Assembly (NCBI GenBank): GCA_008711295.1
Contig: VUYV01000156.1
Location: forward strand, 450,260-514,259
Direction: 5' to 3'
Length of the DNA stretch: 64,000 nt
From: Anarhynchus alexandrinus
Taxonomy: Eukaryota > Chordata > Aves > Charadriiformes > Charadriidae
This document shows, piece by piece, positions 1 through 9,200 of the stretch; position 1 is the stretch's first letter, and the number at the start of each line of letters is the position of its first letter. A model generated the notes under the pieces. That model did no database searches and was not told the origin of the DNA. It saw only the letters and a list, made by a program, of their open reading frames with translations. A program made the translations under genes and the position numbers.

Positions 1-2206
1 CATTAACAATAGCCATGAAATATCTGTTTAAAAAAAAAAAAAAGGGTGAATAATGAGACAGCGGTATCTATTAGCGCTGGGCATTCTTCACTCTGACCCC
101 ACTCTGATTAAAAAGTTAACACAAAAGCCAGAGACTCTTTTGGGAAGCGAGTTTAAGGTTGTTTCTACTTAACGATCGAACAGAAGAAGCCGCATGACTG
201 CCTGAAAAGCTCCCACCGCTAGAAGTGCCGCCCTTGGTGCAGGACAAGCACCCTTCATGCGTAATCACCTCGCGGCGCCCACAGGTTTCCGTGCTGCTCC
301 TCCGTACGAGGAGGGGAAGCCTTAAACCGCCACGGCTGACGTGTGTTCTTCCCAATTATATTTCCAAGCCGTAAGCGGCTTGGACTTAACTGCAAAGCTG
401 TAATTGTCTGTATTCTCTACGCAACATGGGGGGCAAGGTGTTAACTCCTTCAGCTGCCTGTAACGCACTTGTTTACATACCCAATACGGGTTTTTTTGGC
501 AGTTTTCAGTCCATCAGGAGGCTGGAACAGAGGTTGTCTTCTCTTGCTGAAGTAGTGCGTTCTGCTATGGCGCTGTTTGCGGCCAGATTCTCCACGCTGT
601 AGGACGTGCTCTAATCTCCTCTGCTGAGGGCTCCGTGACAGTGACACCCCCGAGGTCGACGCGGACGTTAACGTGTGTGAGATATGAACCCCCTTTAGGT
701 GTTGGCCTCTCTCTCCCAACTCTAGCTGTCAGCTGAGGAGGCGCCAGGCCTCTGCTACTCATCACAACCCCCTTATCTGCAAACTCGGTGACTTGAGTGG
801 TCCCCACCAGACAGATACTAAACCTAAACAAGGGCTCCACTCCTTCAGCTGGTACCCGCAGCCAGAGGGGGATGCTGTGCCCAAACTCAGAGGGGTCTGT
901 GCGCTCGGAGGGGCAGCTCCACCTGGAGTTAACCCCAGCTACCTAAAAGAGAGCTTAGAATCATGGAATCATCTTGCCTGCACATGACCGGTAGGATTTG
1001 GCCCTTCCTCCTTTAATCCCTCTATCCTGCGTGAGCCCCGTTCCTGGCAGAGAATGCGCTGGATTGTTAGCACGGAGACATTCTTCACGTGCATAAAGAG
1101 AAGCAGCCGGAGCCAAAGAATTCTTAGTGCATTCCTGTAAATCTACACAGCTCAGCCTCGGCCAGGGCTGATGGATTGAAAGCAACTTAAAAAAGAAAAG
1201 CATGCTGGGCTCGGTATTAAAGTATGACAGTTAAGGGCCCTTTGGTACAAGTAAATCACATTTATTATTTCAAAGCTTGTGGACAGAGTTCCTGAATCTC
1301 TACACAGTTGCTGCTCCGTACGAGCATTATGACTTACAAAGAGAAGCTGATTGTTTTCTCTTCTTCATTCCTCAGAGTCCTGTCAAAGCCTTTCCACAGC
1401 ACCTGCCGCTGCCCAGGGAAATGAAGACATCTCTAGAAATCAGCTGTAGTTCTCTGAAGTCTCCTGCCTCAACTCCAACCCGGGGCAAGCAGTAACTCTG
1501 ATGCCATCGCCGCAGTGTTATACAAGGGACATTTGGACAAGGCCCAGTGAACAGAACAGCTGTGCTCCTCGCAGTATTTATGAACAAGGTCCTAGTTATT
1601 TAAGCTGGAAGTTCTTGGCAGCTCGCATTGCCAATCCAGGCTTGTTCTCTTTCCCTTCCTTGATGGGGGAACGCACTCTGCTGGATTTAGCTTCCCATGA
1701 TCAAGGAAACAAACATTCCAGCTCCCAGTTATGCTTCAGGCTTTATATAAATTTTCTCTTCCTTCCCTTCCTTCATTGCAGCGTAACGTGCCAAAACGAA
1801 GAGGTAGTCACTCAGTCTGGAAAGCAAGGGAAAAGCAATGAAACCACTTTCTCACACCAAGTGTGTTTGTATCCAGCAACGCACAACTGCACAGCAAAGC
1901 ACATTTGGTGACAGCACAGGGACGGCAGGTAAAGGACGGCAAAGGGAGACCACACGAGAAGTCATTTCCAAAATGACCTTCAATAAGAAAGTTAAGTGAC
2001 TGCTCCCTCAGCACCGCAGCAGTGTCCGCAAACACACAGGCCCTGCAAGAATACTTTTTAACAAGCTGCTTGTTGAAACTTCAAAAATCTTATTCTAGAA
2101 TAAGAGGTAAAACCCCGCAGTTTTATCCCAAGATTAAGGTAACAACACCAGGCATGCTCCAGTAGTACAGGGTAAGGGTTTGGGATTTCATTATTTTTTT
2201 TTTTAC
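1..2206. other. MMAB last intron, possibly continuing past the window edge
   Basis: I scanned for the reverse complement of the conserved C-terminal segment (LSDYLFTLARY-like) and found no match. The stretch holds an A-run at about 31-43 and no recognisable repeat or second gene. It is read as intron 8, with the last exon left of base 1 or too diverged to see by eye. Confidence 0.55.
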
Positions 2207-2266
2207 CTGTTTAAATATTTGGCCACGTTTGGATCTGCTTCCCCTGCTTGTACTAAAGGAACCACG
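2207..2266 (-). CDS. MMAB: MMAB coding exon 8
   Basis: The acceptor TTTTTCTAG and donor GTAAAA bound 60 nt. The first C completes a cysteine codon, then [19 protein letters not shown] and two bases of an arginine codon. The family consensus here is VVPLVQxGE-NVAKFLNR. The next exon, beginning near LSDYLF in relatives, was not found between 1 and 2206. Confidence 0.93.
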
Positions 2267-5200
2267 CTAGAAAAAGAAAAGGAGAATTTCTAGTTTGAAC
2301 GCAAAGGACTGCGATTTGCTGCAGCAGCAACCTTCACAGCCCAGCCTCACCCCGCGTCCCCATTCCCACTCCCCACAGCAGCCCTGAACACTGGTTACCT
2401 CCCCAGGAGGAACCTGTGGTGCCTAAATGATGCCACTAATCTTTTGTAACCATTCTGGAGGACTGCAGCTCCACTCCTCCAAAGGATACTCATCCCTGGG
2501 TAACACTGAACAATGGGAGCAGTTTGCAGGATCGTTATCCTTTTCTGCAGGTAAACAGGGCCCCTTCTTTTGTTGAGGGAACGGAGCTGTTCCTTGCCTG
2601 CTGACTGGTGTACAGCCCTCTTTCTCGCTTTTTTTTGACACGAAACCACTGACTGTGATGTTAGTTTTTTGAAGATCACGCTGCCTCAGTGTATCTTGTC
2701 AGGGTAGCAACGCTCACAGCAGAGCACATCCACGAAAACGTCTTCCTGCACATCAGCGGCTTGAGTAGAGAACCCCCAGCAACTCAGAACTGCTGATGAG
2801 CAGGTTCAGGCTAACACAAGAGACTTTCCATGGAAGTGATTTACATAATGAGCAGAGAAGAGGTTTTCTTCTACAGACCTTACCCGGGGAGTTTTCATCC
2901 CCAACAGAGAAGTGGGACGAGGTAGGTGTGGGCAGTCACATCTTAAGCCGCTAAAAGCTTCCCTGGATCTCACACCTGCCAGTGCCCCGGCTTCCACGTG
3001 CGCTAGCCGACAGGACGCGTTTAGCAAACCAGATACGGGCTGAACACGTAGATGCATCTCGACATAAACCTGTCTGTTCGTTCTGAAGTCCTTAGCTCAG
3101 ATGGCCCAGTTCAGGGGAGGGAAAAGAGACGTGCTTTTTGCTGACTGCACTCCTGGAATTTGACTAATACAAACATACGAAGCTCGACTCGAGCTCTAGC
3201 CGAATGCAATACAGCTACGGTTGATTGCTCCGACTGCGACCATTTGCTATCATTGTAACATTCCGATCACCTTTTATCAATTTTATTCTGTTACACTACA
3301 GCCAACACTCACCACCTTTCAGCTCTGCGGCAGACAGCTCGGGAAAAATGGAGAGCGGCACTGCTTTTACCTCCTGACTGAAACAACAATGAAACAGCGC
3401 ATCAGTGTCTGCTAACAACAGATATAGCCATCCACCTCATTGTGTGACTGCAGCAAAGCTTATCACATCTCACACACGCGTGCAACTGAACCCTATGTTA
3501 CGGCGAGGCAACTGGGAAGATATCTGAATGCAGTAGGATGCGGAAATTTAACTCAACCGGGTCCTTCTCTCTGCTTTTCTTTTGGTATTTGCCATGCAAA
3601 TAACGGCCTCACAACCTGTTTTCCCACGGCAAGTGGCAGAGCGGATTCACCCTAACAAAGCGAGCCTTCTCCCACCAGCGAGAGGCGTAAGCGGTACCTA
3701 CTGGCAAGATGAAAGCTCTGAGTGGAGGAAGCTGCTCTGAGTAACTGTCAATCCACTGCTCCAGCTCCAGAACTGGCTTCTCACTAAAAGATGTTCGTTC
3801 TACAGAGGGAAAAGAAGAATCAACTAAAAGAAACGCAGAAGTGATTCAGTCTATAGACAGAGCTCTACTTTCTCATTTCTTGGATCAGTACGTCCTAAGA
3901 AAGCATCCCCAAAAAATCCTCCTGCTAGAGCAGGGCTGGCTCCCCGTTCAGCAGCCGTGGCTGGGTGTCAGCGCTGGGGCAGCGCCTCAGGCCAGCGTAC
4001 ATCGCTTGAGTCACACAAACGCGGCAGCTTGGGGGACCGCGTGTGACTTCATTCAGCACCCGGACACCCACTGCGGAGCCGCCCTTGGGCAGCTCCAACT
4101 ACCACATACCAGAAGAGCCTCCCCAGCGCCAGTCTAGAAGGACAGCTGTGATCCAAGAACTGTTATTTCAGGAAAGGTACTGTGGGGCTTACTTAAGTGA
4201 GCCTCCCTGGCTGAGGAGAGAGGCGTCGCGATGTTGGAGCCCACATCCTGCAGCATACACTGGACCTAGATGTGGCAATCAGGACAAAAATAAGAAGCGC
4301 TTTCATTAACCAGCCTTTGATGCTCCGGTACAACTGCAGCAAGCTCTGGGAGGCGACAGCTGGTTGTGCTGATTAAAGAAGATCCTACCCTTGTTGTTCA
4401 TCATCCCCCAGCCTGCTGGCAGGGGGGATCAGATAAGTGCTCCCTAATTGCTTTATGAGAAGCCAGATTAGCGCATGTACTTGTTTTCACTGGCACATTA
4501 AACCACCCTGGCTGACTTTGCAGAAAGCAGACTGGGGAGTGCTCATATAATCCCTTTGCTGGTAGAACGCCGAACCAGTAACCTCTGGAGGAAAGGCACT
4601 GACAAACAGCTGCAGGCAGCGCCGACTTCGTGTCACGTCCGCTTCCAAGAGGGGCATTTCTCCACAGCCTGGGGTACTTGAGAGGCAGTCTGGTAAAGCT
4701 TTTTAAAGTCTCTGATTAGCTGCTTCTGCATTCTTGTGCACAGTGAAGCTAATTAGCAAAACTCACAGACTGCCACTGTGGGAGCTGTCTCCCACCATCA
4801 TGCCCACATGGTTACTTTGCCCCGATATCAAATCTGAGGTGATATGACAACAAGACTTGTGTCCATGACTGCGTACAGCAACAGGTCTGAATAAATCTAT
4901 GTTTCTCTGTCCATAACTAATCACTTGATTACTCTCTAAGAAATAAATTTCTTTAACCAAGAAGGAAACCGGTAGATCAAGGGTCAGTGTCTTAAGTATT
5001 TATTTATTTTAATAGTAAATTTATTAAATTCCTGTGTGTCAGTGGGAGCACTGTGTCTGAAATTAAAGACTTTAAGAATGTGTTTCAGTACCACAGATGA
5101 AGTGACTGCACTGGTTGAGGTTTATCATTAATACTCACTTTGTGAAGTTGTTCAACAAATGCGTGGCCCTTTTCACTGCTAAATTCACCAGCAAGCCTAG

Positions 5201-5837
5201 GTTTAAAAAAAAAAGAAAAGAAAGCAGAATTAGCTGGAAATAAAAAAATTACCATGATAGTGAATACATGGTTTTCCATATGAAAAAAACCCACAGGATT
5301 TAGACACTCCTGGCTGTTTGTCAGTGCAACCCTCCAGAGAAATTTGGTCTACAGCGTATCCCCTTCCCTCCTGCTGGGCGGTGGGGCTGGGAGAGGCGTT
5401 CTTCACAGAAGAGGACACCCAGAAGACCCCCGCGGAAGGGGTTTGGGACAGCGTCCCAAGGCCCCTGTGCATGGGAGGGCCTGGGTTCGGCCTGCCCAGG
5501 GCCACAGCTCCCCGGAGAGCACGTCCGCCCTGGCAGGACACGGCTGCGGCAGCGGGAGAGGGTCCTGGGGCAGGGGGTTACCCGATGGCCGAGCTCAGTT
5601 CGTCGGTGGCTCCCAGAGCTTCGAAGATCCGGTCGCCCTTCGGCCTCCGCTCCCCGGTGAAGGTGCTGGAGAAGCCTTTGGGGAAGGCCCGGGGGAGGCG
5701 CTCAGAGGCCGGGCCCGGCCCCACAGAGCTCCCTCGGGGTGTGTCGTCCCCCTCCCCGCCGCCCCCGGGCACTACCTGCGTCTCCCGTCCTCGTGTAGAC
5801 CTTCGGGGCCCGGTCGCTGCGGGAGCCGCCGTCGGGG
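2207..5837 (-). CDS. MMAB: MMAB, ATP:cob(I)alamin adenosyltransferase (partial gene, exons 2-8)
   Basis: Mitochondrial PduO-type enzyme that transfers the adenosyl group of ATP to cob(I)alamin, making the cofactor of methylmalonyl-CoA mutase. Coding exons on the minus strand are 5776-5837, 5582-5675, 5139-5196, 4193-4265, 3702-3799, 3313-3377 and 2207-2266 (62, 94, 58, 73, 98, 65 and 60 nt). All have GT-AG borders and phases that join without a break. The translation contains the N-terminal ATP-binding segment [20 protein letters not shown], then [33 protein letters not shown] and the C-terminal active-site helix RAVCRRAER. Exon lengths and phases equal human exons 2-8 as I recall them. The targeting-peptide exon and its ATG are absent from the assembled bases, and the terminal exon was not found down to base 1. 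The gene is divergent from MVK and shares its promoter. Identity is very secure; completeness is not. Confidence 0.96.
3313..3377 (-). CDS. MMAB: MMAB coding exon 7
   Basis: The acceptor TTTCAG and donor GTGAGT bound 65 nt encoding [20 protein letters not shown] plus R and two bases, TG, of the next codon. The RRAER sequence contains the arginines and glutamate where human methylmalonic aciduria changes cluster. Confidence 0.95.
3702..3799 (-). CDS. MMAB: MMAB coding exon 6
   Basis: The acceptor CTCTGTAG and donor GTAGGT bound 98 nt. It encodes [20 protein letters not shown] and then [12 protein letters not shown], including the ELEQWID helix and the FILP strand leading into the cobalamin/ATP site. 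Confidence 0.96.
4193..4265 (-). CDS. MMAB: MMAB coding exon 5
   Basis: The acceptor ATCTAG and donor GTAAGC bound 73 nt. It encodes [20 protein letters not shown] followed by EAHL, matching the family core [17 protein letters not shown]. It ends after the first base of a lysine codon completed by the next exon. Confidence 0.95.
5139..5196 (-). CDS. MMAB: MMAB coding exon 4
   Basis: The acceptor AAACCTAG and donor GTGAGT bound 58 nt encoding [19 protein letters not shown], a helix of the adenosyltransferase fold. The reading frame joins exon 3 through a split glycine codon and ends in phase 0. Confidence 0.95.
5582..5675 (-). CDS. MMAB: MMAB coding exon 3
   Basis: The acceptor is CCCCAAAG and the donor GTAACC. 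The 94-nt exon completes the glycine begun in exon 2 and encodes [11 protein letters not shown], then the conserved TDELSSAI helix, and ends within a glycine codon. It lies in the CpG-rich block downstream of the promoter. Confidence 0.96.
5776..5837 (-). CDS. MMAB: MMAB coding exon 2
   Basis: A pyrimidine-containing acceptor ending CCTCCGCAG precedes base 5837, and the donor GTAGTG follows 5776. The 62-nt exon enters in the last base of a codon and leaves after the first base of a glycine codon. It encodes [20 protein letters not shown], ending in the ATP-binding TRTGDxG motif. Confidence 0.93.
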
Positions 5838-5944
5838 CTGCGGAGGCACAGGCCGTGAGAGGGGCGCCGGACCCTGCCGGGCCCTACCCCGCCCGGNCCC
5901 TTGACCCTCCGCGGCCGCCGTCCCTCCCTGCGCCCACGCGCGCT

Positions 5945-5954
5945 GTCACCCCAG
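5945..5954 (+). promoter_or_regulatory. Candidate sterol regulatory element
   Basis: GTCACCCCAG matches the classical SRE-1 ATCACCCCAC at eight of ten positions, including the TCACCCCA core. It sits 19 bp from the first inverted CCAAT box, the usual spacing of SREBP and NF-Y sites. Confidence 0.65.
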
Positions 5955-5973
5955 CGCCGCGCCACTCCGCGCC

Positions 5974-6062
5974 GATTGGCCTTCCCGAAGTCCCACCCCC
6001 GCGAGAATCCCGGCGATTGGTTTAGGGGTACGGAGGGCGGGGCAGAGCGCGGCTCCGATTGG
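5974..6062 (+). promoter_or_regulatory. Three phased inverted CCAAT (NF-Y) boxes
   Basis: GATTGG occurs at 5974, 6015 and 6057, all in the same orientation. The spacings of 41 and 42 bp are about four helical turns, which would put three NF-Y complexes on one face of the DNA. The last box is 85 bp before the MVK ATG. Confidence 0.75.
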
Positions 6063-6147
6063 CGAGCGGCGCTGTCAATCCGCGCGATCGGAGTTGGGCA
6101 GCTGAGGCGGCGGGGGATTGCTGAGAGGCCGCGTCCTGCTGGGGGAG

Positions 6148-6225
6148 ATGTGGGAGCGGGGCCTGGTGCTGTCCGCCCCGGGGAAGGTGATCCTCCACGG
6201 GGAGCACGCCGTGGTGCACGGCAAG
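6148..6225 (+). CDS. MVK: MVK coding exon 1 (start codon)
   Basis: 78 nt encode residues 1-26, MWERGLV then [19 protein letters not shown], the first GHMP motif with Lys13. The donor is GTAAGG. The 5' UTR runs straight back into the promoter; no upstream non-coding exon can be placed from sequence alone. Confidence 0.97.
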
Positions 6226-9200
6226 GTAAGGAGCCTGCCGCCGCCGGGGGGCTCCGGCCCGGTTCGCCTTACCTCGCTTTGCCTCACCTCACGTCGCTTC
6301 TCCTGTCCCACAGGTGGCCTTGGCCGTGGCGCTGGACCTGAGGACCTTCCTCCGCCTGCGGCCCTGCGGTGAGGGCAGGGTGTGCGTCCGCCTGCCCGGC
6401 GTCGGCGTCGTGAGGAGCTGGGACACCCCCCGCCTCCAGGCCCTGCGCAGGGGGTTTGCAGGCAAGCGCTGGGAGGAGGAAACCGCTGCCCGTGCGTTGC
6501 GTGGGGCTCTCGGTCCTGCTCGGCGCCTTCTGGCCGGTGACTGCGCTGGGACCCCCGCGGGGTGATTTGTTCCCCCTGCAGAGTGTTGCTGGGCCTCGTC
6601 ATCTGTGACCATGCGCAGTGCGTGTTAAACACTTAATGTGTCCCTGCGTACCCCCAGCTCAGGCACCCGCACTCCCTCTGTGTGCCTCTTGTGACCTGCC
6701 TGATGCTCTGGTATCTGCGAGTGGCCCTTGCTGTGGCTGTGTCCTCCTGTTTGAGGTTCCCAGAGGCTTGTTCTAGTGCTGCTGCTGCTCAGGTGGTGTT
6801 GTGATACCTGCAGAAGCCAGCCAGGGACCACATCCAGGTGTATTTACTGATGGGGCGCCATAAAGAGTCTCTCTGAAGCTGGTCTGAGTTGAGAGCTCTT
6901 GGGGAAAGCAGGGATATGGGGTTTGTTTTCCTGCCTCTGCCCCATGCCAGCTTTCCCTAGAATTTCTGCAGCACCTTGTATTGGGTGGAGCCCCTGGCTG
7001 GTGGTTACGCCATTTCCCTCCAGACTACCTGGCGTTAACTGCTGTGACCCTCACAAGCACTGTTTGCTTAGCGGAAAGCAGAACAAAGTCTGCTGAGTCA
7101 GAGTATTGGTAACCTTTCTCAGCACTGACCAAAAGGTCTCTTACACTGATGTCTGCTCCTGGCCGTTTGGAGTCTGGACTTGTGTGAAGCACATCAGAAT
7201 ATCTGTGTTCTTTAATAAAGAGTTTGTGACTTGCCGAGTTCTACGTAGTGATGGACGGGCACATTGGAAAGTGTAGGCAAGCAGACAGTTGTAATACAGT
7301 GCAGGTGCGGGGTGTGGAAACACTGGGTGTACAAAGGGGCTGGTGGAGATTTTGCTTTTATTTCATCATGAATCCTCGTGTAGAAAGTTTGTAGGTGAAA
7401 TCTGAAATTGGCTCAATCTGTTGCTGCCTACTCTTAACAGGAGATGTTGTTCTTGTCAATACTGCTTTCAAGTTTAACAGTTCCCTGGTTTTTAAGTGTT
7501 TAAATTCTCCCCTGCTTGCTTCCATAGCTGACTTTGATGAATCTAAATCTCCCAGCGTAGAACAGCTGGATACACTGAGAGAGTTTGCTGGAATCGCTGC
7601 CGGAGCCTCAGCTCCCGAGAGCCTTGCTACTCTTGCCTTTCTGTATATGTGCCTGGCTATTTCAGCTAAGTATGGGTAAGGCTATCTTCCTACCCCAAAA
7701 TAAACATGCTGTCTTGTGTTGTTCACCATTAATTGTTCTACAAGGTCACAGGAAGAAACCAAATCTTTGAGGCAAAGTGAGAAATTACAGGGAATCTCAT
7801 GTCATTTAGGTTCTGAGCATCTCAGGAGACACTCTTCAGAGCTCAGCTGTTTGGTGGGTGGGGTGCCCCAAGCAGGTGCGCTGGGAATCATCTGCTCTCA
7901 TTTAGGCATCTAGCTTTGAGGTGCTTAAGTCAGAGCAGTTCATCCCACCCTTCCTGCACAGTCAACAGAAGCAGAGACAGACATTCCTCCCTCCAGCAGG
8001 CAGCTCATTTCATCCTGGCTTAGGTTAGAAAAACTGCTACAGAAACAAGCTGTGAATTCATTGTCTGAGCTAAGTTTAATCCCTCTTGTGGGCTGAATCT
8101 CCTGAAAAATATGAGAACTCGGGGAAACGGCAGCTCGGGGCTGTTCCAGCTTCTGAACTTGACCAACGCTGTTGATATCAGTGTAAGTTACTGAACAGTG
8201 CTCAGGGCAATGTCTGGTGCAGCACCGCTTGCCATTTTAAACCAGGTCAGAATCCGACTTCAATATTCATAGCAAAGGAATCAAAGGTTAAAGAATTATG
8301 ATGTGTAGCTGCATCGTGTTTTGCTTTGCAGTCTCTGAGTTGCGTGGTGATAGCACTGGGGCTGTCATCAGCCTGCTCTGAAACCATCGGTTCATAGTTC
8401 ATGTCACTCACCAGCCAGTGAAAAGCTCCTGGGATTGATATTAGGGTCTGTAACACAACCCAGACGCATTCAGTGGAGAAGAGGGGCGTGTGGGCACAGA
8501 TAGGTGCGTATTTCATCTTCCCCATCAGCTTCTTGCTCCAGTGGGATGTAACTATGCAGTTATGGATTTAGGGATGGATATTTAGGCTTTATTTAGAAAT
8601 ATGTTTAAAATCATGTTTACGACAATCTTTGAAGGGTCTCTTTATGGTGCTACTCAAGTATTTAGTTACTAAGTGCCCCTGCTAGCAGCTTGACAAGCTG
8701 TGCTAATCATAGATCCAATTCAGCAAGGCTTTGTTCTAGTACAATGGCTTAGCAAGGCTACTCAGCTGTGCTAACTGAGCACTCGTGAAGCCTCTGTGTG
8801 TCAGATGCGTATGCATGTGCTGATGTTGCCAGTTTTCAACCAACTTGTCCTGTGATCAGTCCTAATTGGCGCCTTTTGCATTTGAAATGTTGTCTCAAGA
8901 TGGAATTCAAGGTCGTTGTGTTACAGCCTGTGTGTTTGTGTTTTCAGAGATGTTCCCAGTGTGGACATACTGGTGTGGTCTGAGCTGCCCACGGGAGCTG
9001 GGCTGGGTTCAAGTGCCGCTTATGCTGTTTGCTTGGCGGCGGCCCTGCTGACGGTATGTGGAGCCATTTCGTGCCCTCTAAAGGAAGGAGAGTCCACAGC
9101 CAGGTAACGCATCACATCGGGGAAGCCTCCCTGCCTTGGATGCACGGCCTGGGGCAGCTCTGCTCTCTGCACCTCTGTCTTTTACCTGCACAGATTCTGG

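Larger units (their letters stand above)
5838..6147. promoter_or_regulatory. Bidirectional MMAB-MVK promoter
   Basis: At most about 310 bp separate MMAB exon 2 from the MVK start codon. The interval has no TATA box. It holds three inverted CCAAT boxes (GATTGG at 5974-5979, 6015-6020 and 6057-6062), a GC box (GGGCGGGGC, 6035-6043) and a sterol-element-like GTCACCCCAG at 5945-5954. The human MMAB-MVK pair is reported to share an SREBP-2-responsive promoter; co-regulation here is inferred from architecture. The N at 5897 may mean sequence is missing from the MMAB side. Confidence 0.85.
5560..6500. promoter_or_regulatory. CpG island spanning the MMAB/MVK head-to-head start region
   Basis: This is a continuous G+C- and CpG-rich block that includes MMAB exons 2-3, the intergenic promoter, MVK coding exons 1-2 and their short introns. 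CpG depletion resumes on both sides, which is typical of a ubiquitously used divergent promoter. Confidence 0.85.

Noticed and set aside
5702..5965. MMAB translation starting at a GTG at 5965
   Set aside because: GTG is not a credible start here. The frame runs through the exon 2 acceptor at 5838 and the N, and exon 2 has the expected 62-nt length only if spliced at 5837.
6118..6147. N-terminal extension of MVK upstream of 6148
   Set aside because: The extension would need a TTG start. The ATG at 6148 gives the known family N-terminus and a good context.
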